Counted from the stretch's first letter, positions 35,930 to 46,684 are shown. The stretch: 64,000 bases of DNA from JAUILH01 sp964230215 (GCA_964230215.1 CAXRGQ010000004.1:104351-168350), one strand, 5' to 3'. Translations and numbers: made by a program. Notes: generated from the letters alone by a model not told the origin.

Positions 35930-35943
35930 AACATTTAAATGTT
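35930..35943. promoter_or_regulatory. 14-bp palindrome between response regulator and RHS operon
   Basis: AACATTTAAATGTT is a perfect palindrome, 96 bp upstream of the regulator start and 76 bp upstream of the first RHS-operon gene. It is a plausible operator for the divergent NarL-type regulator. It is AT-rich, so chance cannot be excluded. Confidence 0.4.
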
Positions 35944-36019
35944 AATTGTGCCTGCATAATTGATTTGGCCGTAATTCTGAAGCCTATACATCAATAATAG
36001 ATAATGATTTAAACCACGA

Positions 36020-38146
36020 TTGAACAGTAGGCAGCTATATATAATTATGATAACCATTTTGTTATGCAATATCAATGAAAACTTAAGTGCACAAAAAGCA
36101 GTTAAACTTAATGGGGCTATAGATATTGGTTATGAATACGGGCTTCTTCCTTTTGTGGTGGATGCGGCGCCGCCCCAAGGAAATTATTATTCCTCTGGTA
36201 ATGCAACAGCAACGTTATTTGGAATTCCAATAAAAGCTAGTTATTACTATTCTGGCATGGAAAGCATAAATGGACTGAACAATTATTTTTCATTACAATT
36301 TGACGCAGAAGCATATAGGAATCAGGTTAAAGAAAAAATCCAAAATGAAAAGGAAAATGCATTAAATACACTTAATAAGCTTGATGATGCGGAAGCAAAA
36401 TTAAAAAGTCAAATTAATCATTTGCAAATGATGCAAAGTGGTGCCGTTAGTGTGCCGTCTAATCAAATTCCGTCTGTAAACAATTTGGGAAATTTATTTT
36501 CAATCCCAGGTTTAGATCTTGGTTCGGTAATACCAGATAACCCTTATACCCTTCCAAGTACAGATAGTCTCAATCTAGATAGTTTATCAGAGACTAATAT
36601 TAACAATGAGTTGCCTGATCAGTTAGATTCTAAGGCTGTATTATCTGAAAGACTTGATCAGATGAAGAAGGTGCTGGCTTTAGTTAACAAGCTCCAAAAT
36701 GGTCTAAACAAATATAAAGAGTTAAGTGCAGATGATTTATACGAACAGTACTACAATTCGGACTCTTTAATACCAAGATCAAATGCTCAAAAACTTTTAA
36801 GTAAGCTTAATCAATTCGAAATTGGCTTGTGTTATCCAAGACACACTAATTTTAGTATTAACAGAATGCCTATTAAGGGTATGAATGTTGAGTACGATAA
36901 CGGGAGATCATATCTTGCATTTACCCATGGACGAACACTGAATAATCTGTTTGTATCAGGGAATCTTATTCAGGATAACTTAAGTACAGTTAGAAATCTA
37001 TATAACTATTTTGATTTTAAAAATGTAGATGCTGGACGAAGGGTAACACAGCTGGTATATGGTAGGGGACAAAAAGAAAAAACACACTTCCAATTGGCTC
37101 TTATGCATGGATATGGACGTGAGTCTTATATTGATAGCTCAAGTACTAGTATTGAACATAATTTGGTTGCAGAGGCTGAAGGACAATGGGATATTTCAAA
37201 GTGTCATTCACTATTCATAGCCTATGGACGCTCTTACATACAAACGGCTAATGTGGCATATGGTGAATCGTCAGAAAATATTTCAAACTTTTTTGACCTT
37301 GGAGAAAGAACAAATGCTTTGTTGACATCTTACAGCTACAAGTCAAAAAAAACTGGAAAAACTGAGCTGAAATTATCATTTAGATATGTTGATCCGTTTT
37401 TCAAAAGTCTTGGTTTAGGCTTTATGAGATCTGATAATATGAGATATGAACTTAAGCTAAAATCTAGGCTAGGAAGGAAGTTGAAATTAGGTGGATTTAT
37501 AAGACATGAGGAGGACAACCTGTTAAAGTTATATGACTACAAAAACCGTCTATTGTCTTTTGGCTTCACGGCAGATTACAAACCGGTTAAAGGAGCTCAT
37601 ATAAGGGCAGATATCCGACCAATAATTCAAAACGCAAATTCAGATACACTTTCTGTGAGTAATAATAATTGGATTCTAAACCTTATTGGCAACTACTTTA
37701 AAAGAGTAAATAAAGAGTCTTACATCAATATCACGGGCTTGTATGCGTACTATGTGATTTCGAATGACTATGCGATTAATTATTATCAGAACGCTTCTGT
37801 AAATGCCCAGCTTGATATGAAGAATAAATGGACATTAAACCTACAGGCAGCTTATTACAATACGTCAGACACCATAGTATCACCAGCATCTCTCTTAGTG
37901 TCAGGAGGAGCAGGGGTCAAGCTAAAAAAAGTAAGCTGTCAGGGGCAGCTGAAGTATGTGTTTCAAAACGACGGCGATTCAAATTTAGGCTATGGGTTTA
38001 GCTGTAGACTAAGAATCAGCCGTCGTGTTTCATGCGAATTATCAGCAGAAAAATTAGTGATTGGAGACTTTTATAATAGCCTACTAGTCGCGGGAATTGA
38101 CGACTTCCCATATTATTTCAATTCATCATTAAGAATTCAATTATAA
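36020..38146 (+). CDS. Exported, probable outer-membrane protein opening the RHS operon
   Basis: The protein has 708 residues. A TTG start gives the signal peptide NSRQLYIIMITILLCNINEN; the internal ATG at 36047 would leave too short a signal. The N-terminal domain is beta-rich. A coiled coil follows at about 95-140 (EKIQNEKENALNTLNKLDDA), then an Asn/Ser/Pro-rich linker with a second helical stretch near 205-250. The C-terminal 400 residues are built of alternating strands with aromatic girdle residues (YSYKSKKTGKTELKLSFRYV, WTLNLQAAYYNTSD, CRLRISRRVSCELSAEKLVI), like an outer-membrane barrel. The family is unknown to me. The next gene starts 2 bp after its stop. A role in export or surface anchoring of the RHS proteins is inference from position. 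Confidence 0.75.
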   Translation: MNSRQLYIIMITILLCNINENLSAQKAVKLNGAIDIGYEYGLLPFVVDAAPPQGNYYSSGNATATLFGIPIKASYYYSGMESINGLNNYFSLQFDAEAYRNQVKEKIQNEKENALNTLNKLDDAEAKLKSQINHLQMMQSGAVSVPSNQIPSVNNLGNLFSIPGLDLGSVIPDNPYTLPSTDSLNLDSLSETNINNELPDQLDSKAVLSERLDQMKKVLALVNKLQNGLNKYKELSADDLYEQYYNSDSLIPRSNAQKLLSKLNQFEIGLCYPRHTNFSINRMPIKGMNVEYDNGRSYLAFTHGRTLNNLFVSGNLIQDNLSTVRNLYNYFDFKNVDAGRRVTQLVYGRGQKEKTHFQLALMHGYGRESYIDSSSTSIEHNLVAEAEGQWDISKCHSLFIAYGRSYIQTANVAYGESSENISNFFDLGERTNALLTSYSYKSKKTGKTELKLSFRYVDPFFKSLGLGFMRSDNMRYELKLKSRLGRKLKLGGFIRHEEDNLLKLYDYKNRLLSFGFTADYKPVKGAHIRADIRPIIQNANSDTLSVSNNNWILNLIGNYFKRVNKESYINITGLYAYYVISNDYAINYYQNASVNAQLDMKNKWTLNLQAAYYNTSDTIVSPASLLVSGGAGVKLKKVSCQGQLKYVFQNDGDSNLGYGFSCRLRISRRVSCELSAEKLVIGDFYNSLLVAGIDDFPYYFNSSLRIQL

Positions 38147-38148
38147 CT

Positions 38149-39246
38149 ATGAATATTTCAATCAGAATATCGGTACTATTTAGTCTTTTATTATCAATGA
38201 CAGGGTATTCCCAATTGTCTATTGTTAATTCAAACCTACTGCCCTATAATGTTACTGGGCAATCCATGCTGCAAACAACAGTGTTAAGCACAGGAGGAGA
38301 GGGCACCGTTCGTGTTAAGTCATTTATCAGTAATTCAGCAGGTAAAAGAGTCTATACGGTAGAGTCCGGAGTAATTTCAATTAAAACTGGTGCAAACAAT
38401 ATTGCAGCGCTTGTTGGAAATGCATTTATTGAAAAATATTCATCCCTTCCTCAATCAAAATATGTACAAACGCACCATAGACTACCATCAGGATTGTATA
38501 CGCACTGTATCGTGATTGAGCCATTAACAGGTTTTGAAGAAGGCGATGAATTATGCAATGATATTGATGCTAGCGACATGACATTTTTATCCTTGGTATA
38601 CCCATCTGACAATGACACTATAGAAACAAATAACCCGATACTAACATGGACACATAGTGAGTCCTTCAGTCTGTTAAATGAAGGCGAGCATTTCAAAATA
38701 ATAGTAGTTGAGATGAAGGATGATCAAGGTGCGGAGGAAGCAGTAACAACTAACCAACCTGTTTTTACCAAGTCTTTCTTAAGATCGCATCAGGTTCAAT
38801 ACCCTTTTGATGCTAAGGAATTAGAAAAGGGTAAAAACTATGCCTGGCAGGTGCAGAAATTATCCAGAGGAACAATTGTAAACAAAACAGAAGCCTGGGA
38901 ATTTACCTTGAAACCAGATCCTGAAGTCCATGAACACATGTTTACAACACTAAAAACAAGTTTGGATGCTAGTTTTTATCATGTTTACAATGATAAAATA
39001 TACTTCAGATATGATGAAAAATACAAAGGCGGTGATATTCAGATTCGCATACTGAATGAGCGAAGACATGAAATTAAACCAACGCTGGAATCAACCGATG
39101 GTGCTGCCCAAAATATGAAGTCAGCAGGATACAATCAATACATCCTTGATCTAGAACCATACAATCTTGAAAGAGGGTTTTACATCATGGAATGTCGCAA
39201 TGAGAAAAAAGAAGTCTATCTATTAAAATTTTATGTGGCTGAATAG
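38149..39246 (+). CDS. Small exported Ig/FN3-like protein in the RHS operon
   Basis: The protein has 365 residues with a signal peptide (SVLFSLLLSMTGYSQ). The N-terminal 130 residues include PSGLYTHCIVIEPL, a turn similar to that in TANFOR-type proteins found beside RHS genes in other Bacteroidota (tentative). An FN3/Ig-like domain follows at about 145-245 (NPILTWTHSESF, LEKGKNYAWQVQKL), and then a C-terminal beta domain. It starts 2 bp after the preceding stop. The following giant gene starts 19 bp downstream, or overlaps by 14 bp if its earlier ATG is used, so these genes are one transcript. Confidence 0.75.
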   Translation: MNISIRISVLFSLLLSMTGYSQLSIVNSNLLPYNVTGQSMLQTTVLSTGGEGTVRVKSFISNSAGKRVYTVESGVISIKTGANNIAALVGNAFIEKYSSLPQSKYVQTHHRLPSGLYTHCIVIEPLTGFEEGDELCNDIDASDMTFLSLVYPSDNDTIETNNPILTWTHSESFSLLNEGEHFKIIVVEMKDDQGAEEAVTTNQPVFTKSFLRSHQVQYPFDAKELEKGKNYAWQVQKLSRGTIVNKTEAWEFTLKPDPEVHEHMFTTLKTSLDASFYHVYNDKIYFRYDEKYKGGDIQIRILNERRHEIKPTLESTDGAAQNMKSAGYNQYILDLEPYNLERGFYIMECRNEKKEVYLLKFYVAE

Positions 39247-39265
39247 TCTGTTAACAATAAGAAGA

Positions 39266-42200
39266 ATGAATTACTTGAACAGAATTGATTACGAAAAAAG
39301 GCTTAAGAGGAAACATCTTGTATTAAAGCTACTGTCATTTAAGATGAGTGCAGTAGTATTCTTAAGTACAGTGTTTTTAAGCTTTGTCAGCAATGAATCA
39401 AAAGCTTTAACTGGTGGTCCAAGCCAACCTGAGGTGAGCAGTTTTACGCCAGCAGGGACAAGTGAAATGGTCGACCCATTTACAGGAGATTTTAGTTATA
39501 ATATCCCCCTTCTTGATGTGGAAGGCTATCCAATTAACCTTGCATATAGCTCAGGCATATCAATGGATCAAGAAGCAAGCTGGGTAGGGCTGGGCTGGAA
39601 TGTTAATACAGGTGTAATCAATAGAACGGTTCGAGGACTACCAGATGACTTTATGGGTGATGTGGTGACAACAACTACTAGTAGTAAGAAAAATATAACA
39701 TTTGGTCTCAATGTTGGAACGAAATATGAATTATTTGGAAATCCACTAACCGAGGAAAATGCTGGAGTTTTAGATACAGTAGGGAGTGTTGGCCTAGACT
39801 TAGGTGTTAAGCTTGGTTTTAACTGGAGTAACTACAATGGAGTAGGTGTTGAATTAGGTATTTCACCTGAGTTTGCAATAGGAAAAACAAATGGTACAGA
39901 ATTCACTGCTGGTTTGGGATTATCATCAACAAGCGGTGGAGGACTAGATATTGCCCCGTCTGTATCTCTAAATCAGCATCTTGGACAAAAAACCAACTCT
40001 GCTTTAGGGTTAAGTGAGTCCAAGTTAGGAGGAGGTATATCAAGCAGCTTTAACAGTAGGTCTGGGCTTAGCCATTTGGCTATGAGCGCAACATTTAAAG
40101 GAGCAAATGATAAGGGAAATCTGAAAAGAAGTGGAAATAGTGTGGATGGAGGAACTTCTTTTGATTATGGTCAGCCAACATATACACCATTTACAACGGC
40201 AAATCAAAAATCAATATCGATTTCAGGGAACTTTATGTTAGCGTCAGTTGAGTTCCTTGGAGCAAACCCCGGTTTAAATTTAGGCGGCTACTACTCTCAG
40301 CAATGGATTCCAGATGATGAGAAGGAGATGAACAACCCTGCATATGGGTATTTCCATTTGGATAGAATTGGCAACAACAATACAACTGCTCTGCAGGATT
40401 TCAATAGAGAAAATGACGGTGCATATACGTCAAAAACTCCTCTGCTTTCAATGGCTAGTTTGACAAATGATTATTTCTCGGTAAGTGGACAGGGGGTATC
40501 GGGAAGTTATAGACCATTTAGAGGGGAGATAGGAAATGTGTACGATCCTGTTTCTGAGTCTGGTTCATTAGGAGGAAATGCAGGGCTTCAGTTTGGCTTA
40601 GGAAAATTGGTTAAGTGGGGCGTTGATGTTGGTGTTAATTGGTCCAAGACGGAGACGGGAAAATGGAATCATAACAATATGGCTGATGATGTTACAAGTT
40701 ATAAATCATCCTCACCTTACGAATTATATGAAAACTATTATCTAAAGGAAGCAAGTGAGAAGTCGGTGTCTTCTGATCCTACCTATTTATCACGAATGGG
40801 AGGTAATAAAGCGGTAAGGTTTGACCTAGACGCAATAGGCGCAAATGATACCAGAGTAAATAAAAAATTAGAGGATAGATATAATAGCTATCAAAACTTA
40901 TCCACTAGTTCAGCATACAGACATAAGCGAGAAAAAAGAAATAATGTGCTTAGCATTTTATCAAATGCTGAGGTTAGCGATGGTTTTGGTTTAGCAGGCT
41001 ACCCATCAGGCGCTCAGGCCAATTCTGCGCAAGATCATCATATCGGACAGATGACTGCACTTGGTGGAGATGGTAGCAGATATGTTTATGGGCTACCAGC
41101 ATATAACACATTGAAAAAAGAGGTAACCTTTGCCGTAGGAGACAAAACTATTGGCACGGGTTCTAATAACGAATTTCCAAATTCTCCAGATTGCGCAACT
41201 GGATTAATAGAGTACACTCCAAACGCGGATAATACTCAGAGCAACGACTGGGGGGTAGACAACTTCTTTAATAGTGTTGAGACCCCTGGCTACGCACATG
41301 CATTCATGCTCACATCTGTAATCAGCCCAGATTATGTAGATATTGATAATGTAAAAGGGCCTAGCGATGGTGATTTAGGTAGTTACACACGCTTTTACTA
41401 TAAACAAATAGATGATTTTAAGTGGCGCGTTCCATTTCAAGCTAATAAGGCACAGTATAATGAAGGCTTAAAATCGGATTTTTATGATGATAAAGCGAAT
41501 TATATCTATGGAGAGAAAGAGTTATGGTATTTAGATTCCATTGTGACTAAAAACTACATTGCAATTTTCCATACAGATGATAGAGAAGATGCTTGCTCTG
41601 CATTAGGCGAAAATGGAGGTATAGATGCCACAAAGAGCATGCAAAAGCTGACTAAGATTAGTCTGTATTCTAAACCAGAGTATAGAGCTAATGGTGTAAA
41701 TGCAACCCCAATTAAGGAAGTACATTTTGAGTATAGCTACAGATTATGTCCAGGTGTTCCCAACAACACAGGAAGTAGTCATGATCATGATGGTGACCCT
41801 GGAACTCCCAATGTTTCAAATGAAGGCGGGAAATTAACCTTAGAGAGGGTTTATTTCACTTATCGTGGATCTCAAAAAGGAGCACATAGTGATTATGAAT
41901 TCACATATGGAGATAATAATAACTATTCATATAATATGAAAGGTTATGATCGTTGGGGAACGTATAAATATAATCCAAATACTTCTTCTTGTGATTATGC
42001 TGACGATAGCCTGAACACATCTGACTTTCCATACACACAACAAGATGACAGAAGTCTTCAAGACGAATATGCCAGTGCATGGACATTAACGGAAGTTGAT
42101 CTGCCATCTGGCGGAAAAATTGTAGTTGAATATGAGTCAGATGATTACGCCTATGTCCAGCATAAGAAGGCCATGCAAATGTATAAAATTACAAGTGTAA

Positions 42201-44989
42201 TGAATGGTGCCAACCAAGCCGATACTGCGAGCTCTGGAGTAACATCAATTAGCGATGGTTCAAATAAAAACTGGACATTAAGGTTCGATATAGATCCTGA
42301 TAACTCAAACATGGATGATTATTTTCAGGATGTTGATGAATTATATTTTAGATGCTTAATGGAGTACGACGAGCCTGGTGGTGGGTTTGATGGAAGATAT
42401 GATTATGTCTCTGGTTATGCTAAAATTGATGATTATGGATACGCTAATGGACGAGGGTGGGTAAAACTTCAATCTGTATCACTAGGTGATAATGAGACTG
42501 GAGATTACAACCCAATTGCACTAGCAGGTGTACAGTATGGCAGATTGCATTTATCAAAATACGTCTATGATCAACCAGCATTGTCTGAAAATGACGGATT
42601 TGGTCCACAGCTGTTAAATTCTTTTGTAAGCTCTTTAACTAACATTAAAGATGGCTTTAAAAACCCCAACAAAAGTGTATGGCAAAAGGAAAGAGGGACT
42701 AAACTGGTTATTGGTAAGTCTTGGATTCGACTGAACAATGTAGACGGACATAAATTAGGAGGAGGTCTTCGTGTCAAATCAATTAGAACTTATGATAATT
42801 GGGACGAAATGACTTCAAACCAGATGGATGAATTTTCATATGGACAGGAATACATATATGAAGATGAAGATGGTAATTCAAGTGGTGTAGCGGCCTATGA
42901 GCCTCAATTGGGAGGAGAGGAAAACCCTTGGAAGCAACCGATTAGTTATTCTGAGGAAAACAAGTTGGCTCCTGATAACAGGTTTTACAAGGAAACACCA
43001 GTAGGTGAATCATTCTTTCCTAGTGCTAGTGTAGGATACAGTAGGGTGACAATTAAGAACTTATCTCACGATAATGTTAAAGCGCACGCGACGGGTAAAG
43101 TAATTAAGGAGTTTTATACTGCAAAAAACTACCCAACTATTGTAAGCTATACAGACGTAGAGAAAATTAGACAGAAATCGGGACCGTTTAGCTTAACATC
43201 TCTTCTTAATATTAATAAGAAAGATTTCATGACTGCCTCTCAAGGCTTTACAGTTATCTGCAACGATATGCATGGGAAACCATCTGCAGAAAGAGTATAT
43301 GCAGAGGATAAAACTGAGCCGATTACAAGTGTTGAATACTATTACAAGGACACTCCGTATTCCGGAGCGTCCAGAATGTTAACTAATGAAGCAACAGTTA
43401 TAAATAAAGATGGTAGCTCTCAGGCTGGAGAACTAGGTGTTTTCTTTGATATGGTTGCCGATTATAGACAATCCTATGTTGAAACAAAATCTGCTGGTAT
43501 TCAACTAAATGGGGATATGTTTAGCGTAGGAGTAATACCAGTCCTTGTACCAACATCTTTCGGAAGTTTCAAATCCGAAAAAAACCGCTTCCGCTCGGCA
43601 ACCACTACCAAAGTAATTCAGAGGTTCGGAATTCTGGATAGTACTGTTGCGAAAGATTTAGGCTCAGTTGTTTCAACCAAAAACCTGGCCTATGATTCAG
43701 AAACAGGTGAAGTGTTGTTAACCCAAACGCAAACAAATTTTGAAGACGCCGTTTACAGCCTTAAATACCCAGCCTATTGGTATTACGATGGAATGGGGCC
43801 CGCCTATAAGAATATAGGATATGAAAAGGATTTAACCTTCGGCACCAATGGTGTTGCATCACTAAATAATGCAGATCAGTATTTCACCCCTGGAGACGAA
43901 CTACTCTTGGCAGACATGGCGATGAAGGCCTGGGTTGTTGATGTTTCCAGCACTGAAGTTCAGGCAATAAATTGGGAAGGAGCGCCTATCCTTGGTACTA
44001 GCTCTGCTAGAGTAATACGTTCAGGTAGACGTAACATGCAACAGTTACCAATGGCCAGTATAACTACGCGCTCAAACCCTCTCACAATGTTAAGCAGTAA
44101 TGTGTACGAAAATGTGTTGCAGGCCTCAGCCATTGAATATGGAGATGCCTGGAGAACGGTATGTAATTGCTTTGATTTTTCTGCAGGAACCATCAATTCT
44201 ACCAACCCGTACTACATAGGAACAAAAGGGAACTTTAGACCAAAAACTTCCTATCTACACTTATCGGGTAGAACTCAAGCAAGCTACAATAACAATACAG
44301 ATATCAGGAATGATGGGATGTTTGTATCCTATACACCATTCTACAAACTTAATGCAGCCAATGAATGGGAAATAGACAAACAAGACTGGACTTATACGGC
44401 TGAAGTGACCGAATTTAATCCATTTGGACAAGAATTAGAAAATGAAGATGCTTTAGGACGCTATTCGGCTGCCACATTCGGGTTTAACCAGACACTCGCC
44501 ATGGCAGTAGGAGCCAATGCACAAAACAGAGAAATTGGTTTTGAAAGTTTTGAGGACTACAATTTTAGCCCATGTGCTGATGATCACTTCAAGTTTGATC
44601 CAGATTCGGTTAACGTGGTAGATGACGATTCCCATACGGGTAGATATAGTATAAAAGTATCCAGTGGAACATCTGCTGTATTAAGCAGGGACCTTGACGA
44701 ATGGTGCGCTCCGTTGACCTGTGAACTGGATATTGACACAACAATGACTGATGACGGAATGGGGACTGACATCATTGTATTTAGCCCATTAGATGGAGCT
44801 AGTCCATATCAATTAGAATGGGATGTGATCAATGGATCTCCGATTGTAGATTATGATCCAGCCGCCTATGAGATATCTGTGGACTTAACAGGTAACTATA
44901 GAATTAAAGTGAAATACAGAGACGATAACAACTGTGAGATTATTAAAACCATTAAAGTGGTTGGAGGGACAGTTGTATCAATACACTAA
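39266..44989 (+). CDS. Giant exported protein with SpvB-like N-terminus (RHS-system partner)
   Basis: The protein has 1,907 residues from the ATG at 39266; an ATG 11 codons earlier overlaps the preceding gene. A long basic leader precedes a hydrophobic export signal (MSAVVFLSTVFLSFVSNESK). Residues about 55-130 (MVDPFTGDFSYNIPLLDVEG, INLAYSSGISMDQEASWVGL, GWNVN) match the start of SpvB/TcaC-type cocoon proteins, in which a GxxxYxIPL-x-YSSG-GxGW pattern is typical. Long beta-rich stretches and YD-like segments follow (VYDPVSESGSLGG, ITSVEYYYKDTPYSGASRML). Near the C-terminus SFEDYNFSPCADDHFKFDPD begins a jelly-roll-like module (about 1750-1810). The next operon gene starts 10 bp downstream. 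It probably assembles with the downstream RHS giant. Confidence 0.8.
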   Translation: MNYLNRIDYEKRLKRKHLVLKLLSFKMSAVVFLSTVFLSFVSNESKALTGGPSQPEVSSFTPAGTSEMVDPFTGDFSYNIPLLDVEGYPINLAYSSGISMDQEASWVGLGWNVNTGVINRTVRGLPDDFMGDVVTTTTSSKKNITFGLNVGTKYELFGNPLTEENAGVLDTVGSVGLDLGVKLGFNWSNYNGVGVELGISPEFAIGKTNGTEFTAGLGLSSTSGGGLDIAPSVSLNQHLGQKTNSALGLSESKLGGGISSSFNSRSGLSHLAMSATFKGANDKGNLKRSGNSVDGGTSFDYGQPTYTPFTTANQKSISISGNFMLASVEFLGANPGLNLGGYYSQQWIPDDEKEMNNPAYGYFHLDRIGNNNTTALQDFNRENDGAYTSKTPLLSMASLTNDYFSVSGQGVSGSYRPFRGEIGNVYDPVSESGSLGGNAGLQFGLGKLVKWGVDVGVNWSKTETGKWNHNNMADDVTSYKSSSPYELYENYYLKEASEKSVSSDPTYLSRMGGNKAVRFDLDAIGANDTRVNKKLEDRYNSYQNLSTSSAYRHKREKRNNVLSILSNAEVSDGFGLAGYPSGAQANSAQDHHIGQMTALGGDGSRYVYGLPAYNTLKKEVTFAVGDKTIGTGSNNEFPNSPDCATGLIEYTPNADNTQSNDWGVDNFFNSVETPGYAHAFMLTSVISPDYVDIDNVKGPSDGDLGSYTRFYYKQIDDFKWRVPFQANKAQYNEGLKSDFYDDKANYIYGEKELWYLDSIVTKNYIAIFHTDDREDACSALGENGGIDATKSMQKLTKISLYSKPEYRANGVNATPIKEVHFEYSYRLCPGVPNNTGSSHDHDGDPGTPNVSNEGGKLTLERVYFTYRGSQKGAHSDYEFTYGDNNNYSYNMKGYDRWGTYKYNPNTSSCDYADDSLNTSDFPYTQQDDRSLQDEYASAWTLTEVDLPSGGKIVVEYESDDYAYVQHKKAMQMYKITSVMNGANQADTASSGVTSISDGSNKNWTLRFDIDPDNSNMDDYFQDVDELYFRCLMEYDEPGGGFDGRYDYVSGYAKIDDYGYANGRGWVKLQSVSLGDNETGDYNPIALAGVQYGRLHLSKYVYDQPALSENDGFGPQLLNSFVSSLTNIKDGFKNPNKSVWQKERGTKLVIGKSWIRLNNVDGHKLGGGLRVKSIRTYDNWDEMTSNQMDEFSYGQEYIYEDEDGNSSGVAAYEPQLGGEENPWKQPISYSEENKLAPDNRFYKETPVGESFFPSASVGYSRVTIKNLSHDNVKAHATGKVIKEFYTAKNYPTIVSYTDVEKIRQKSGPFSLTSLLNINKKDFMTASQGFTVICNDMHGKPSAERVYAEDKTEPITSVEYYYKDTPYSGASRMLTNEATVINKDGSSQAGELGVFFDMVADYRQSYVETKSAGIQLNGDMFSVGVIPVLVPTSFGSFKSEKNRFRSATTTKVIQRFGILDSTVAKDLGSVVSTKNLAYDSETGEVLLTQTQTNFEDAVYSLKYPAYWYYDGMGPAYKNIGYEKDLTFGTNGVASLNNADQYFTPGDELLLADMAMKAWVVDVSSTEVQAINWEGAPILGTSSARVIRSGRRNMQQLPMASITTRSNPLTMLSSNVYENVLQASAIEYGDAWRTVCNCFDFSAGTINSTNPYYIGTKGNFRPKTSYLHLSGRTQASYNNNTDIRNDGMFVSYTPFYKLNAANEWEIDKQDWTYTAEVTEFNPFGQELENEDALGRYSAATFGFNQTLAMAVGANAQNREIGFESFEDYNFSPCADDHFKFDPDSVNVVDDDSHTGRYSIKVSSGTSAVLSRDLDEWCAPLTCELDIDTTMTDDGMGTDIIVFSPLDGASPYQLEWDVINGSPIVDYDPAAYEISVDLTGNYRIKVKYRDDNNCEIIKTIKVVGGTVVSIH

Positions 44990-44999
44990 TAATTGAGAA

Positions 45000-45962
45000 A
45001 TGAGGAAATTTTTAACGTTATTCATTGCACTAATTCTCTCGCTGAGCAATCTTTCAGCACAATTTCTATGTGCGTCAAATAAGACCTGCGAAACAGCCCT
45101 GAATTTATGTGTGCAAGATACCATGTCTTATCAGTGTGCCCCTTGCAGTATGGGGGGGAGTCCAGCACTTTGGTTTGAATTCACGACACTTATTGCTGAT
45201 AGTATTCCACTTAATGTCCTTGATATGGATGGGAATTCGAATCATTTTTCAGGGTATGAGTTGTATGGGCCGCTTAATTCTAGTGATGATTGCGACAATT
45301 TGCCAAGTCCAAGTGCTAGTTCAAGCTCAATAAGTGGTTGGTATTTTACCTACATCACAAGTGGGCGATATTTACTAAAAGTAGACTTAAACGGATGCGC
45401 AGATACAGTGCAAAGAATTCAGGTATTCCTTGAGGGAGGTAATGCGCTATCTTGTGATGCCCAAATTGATACTGTTATATGTGAAAACTGTGTACAGTCA
45501 TTCGCTCCAATTCCGGGTAAAAAATATGTGCTTAGCGCATGGGTCAAAGAAGAAAGTGCTGCTCTAACTAAAACCACATATAATTACCCTGAAATTTATA
45601 TTGATTTCCCCTCAATTGCTACCACGCTTGGTCCATTTAGCGCGTCAGGTGAAATAATCGATGGTTGGCAAAGAATTGAGGAGGAGTTCACCATACCTAT
45701 ATCCGCAACTGACATTGATATACGTTTAGAAAGCACATCTGGAAATGTATTCTTTGATGACATAAGAATATTCCCGTTTGATGCCAGTATGAAATCATAT
45801 GTATATGATCCCGTCAATATGCGATTGGCTGCAGAATTAGATGAACGGCATTATTCCACATTTTATGAATATGACGAGGAAGGCAAACTTCTCAGAATTA
45901 AAAAGGAAACTGAAAAGGGAGTCATGACCATTCAAGAAACTAGAAACAATAATTCGAAATAA
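45000..45962 (+). CDS. Exported protein with carbohydrate-binding-like module, RHS operon
   Basis: The protein has 320 residues with a signal peptide (FLTLFIALILSLSNLSAQFL). The N-terminal region is Cys-rich (CASNKTCETALNLC, QCAPC). Residues about 165-262 look like a carbohydrate-binding-type jelly roll (PGKKYVLSAWVKEESAALTK, WQRIEEEFTIPISATDIDIR, VFFDDIRIFPFDASM). The C-terminal 50 residues (YVYDPVNMRLAAELDERHYS, TFYEYDEEGKLLRIKKETEK) are an RHS/YD-repeat strand, as if it complements the RHS shell of its neighbours. It is followed by the next gene after 2 bp. Confidence 0.75.
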   Translation: MRKFLTLFIALILSLSNLSAQFLCASNKTCETALNLCVQDTMSYQCAPCSMGGSPALWFEFTTLIADSIPLNVLDMDGNSNHFSGYELYGPLNSSDDCDNLPSPSASSSSISGWYFTYITSGRYLLKVDLNGCADTVQRIQVFLEGGNALSCDAQIDTVICENCVQSFAPIPGKKYVLSAWVKEESAALTKTTYNYPEIYIDFPSIATTLGPFSASGEIIDGWQRIEEEFTIPISATDIDIRLESTSGNVFFDDIRIFPFDASMKSYVYDPVNMRLAAELDERHYSTFYEYDEEGKLLRIKKETEKGVMTIQETRNNNSK

Positions 45963-45964
45963 TT

Positions 45965-46684
45965 ATGAGAGTTTTGATTATAATTTCCATGCTATTGATA
46001 GGAATAAATGCGTGGAGTCAAAATATAGAAGTACTTACTAAGGAAGAAATGGCAAAGGTTTACGAGTCCATTTCGAATACTTATCTCAACACCTCTAAAT
46101 ACAGCTTTAAAATGAGTTATAAGTCTTATCGCGGCCATAGCTCAAAATTAGCAGTTGATGTGCAAACTGGATATGCTCAAAAGGATGGCAATAAATCATA
46201 CTCTGAAGTATTTGGTTCAACTACAATTCAAAACAACGGGGTAAGAATGGTTATTGACCAAAGCGATAATCATATTCTTCTTTATAACACCATTGATGAA
46301 AAACCAAACTTTGATCTAGATGTCTATACAAGTAAGTTATCCAGTACTGAGAAGATTACACGAAACAGCTATCTCGGCTACACTGCATACACTCTACAAA
46401 TGAATGAATATGATGATATTGAGAGAGTTGTGGTAGCCGTGTCTAGTCAAAATTTTATTACACAGATTACTATCTATTATAGAAATGCAAGATCATGGGA
46501 TGACAATGGCACGATCAAAACTGCCAAACCTAAAGTGGTAATAAGCTATCATGATTACAAATTAGGAACAGTTGATAACGAGTTATTTGACATAACAAAA
46601 TTTATTACCAAAACTAACAACCAATACAATCTAACAAAAGCATATCACTCATGGGAGTTGAGTGATATGATTGTTAGAAATTAA
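45965..46684 (+). CDS. Exported protein of unknown function, RHS operon
   Basis: The protein has 239 residues with a signal peptide (MRVLIIISMLLIGINAWSQN). The beta-rich body (YSFKMSYKSYRGHSSKLAVD, VRMVIDQSDNHILLYNTIDE, VVVAVSSQNFITQITIYYRN) recalls the half-barrel of LolA/outer-membrane-lipoprotein-sorting proteins, a loose structural guess. It lies 2 bp after the previous gene and 11 bp before the RHS giant. It may act as a periplasmic chaperone for the giant proteins (inference). Confidence 0.7.
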   Translation: MRVLIIISMLLIGINAWSQNIEVLTKEEMAKVYESISNTYLNTSKYSFKMSYKSYRGHSSKLAVDVQTGYAQKDGNKSYSEVFGSTTIQNNGVRMVIDQSDNHILLYNTIDEKPNFDLDVYTSKLSSTEKITRNSYLGYTAYTLQMNEYDDIERVVVAVSSQNFITQITIYYRNARSWDDNGTIKTAKPKVVISYHDYKLGTVDNELFDITKFITKTNNQYNLTKAYHSWELSDMIVRN

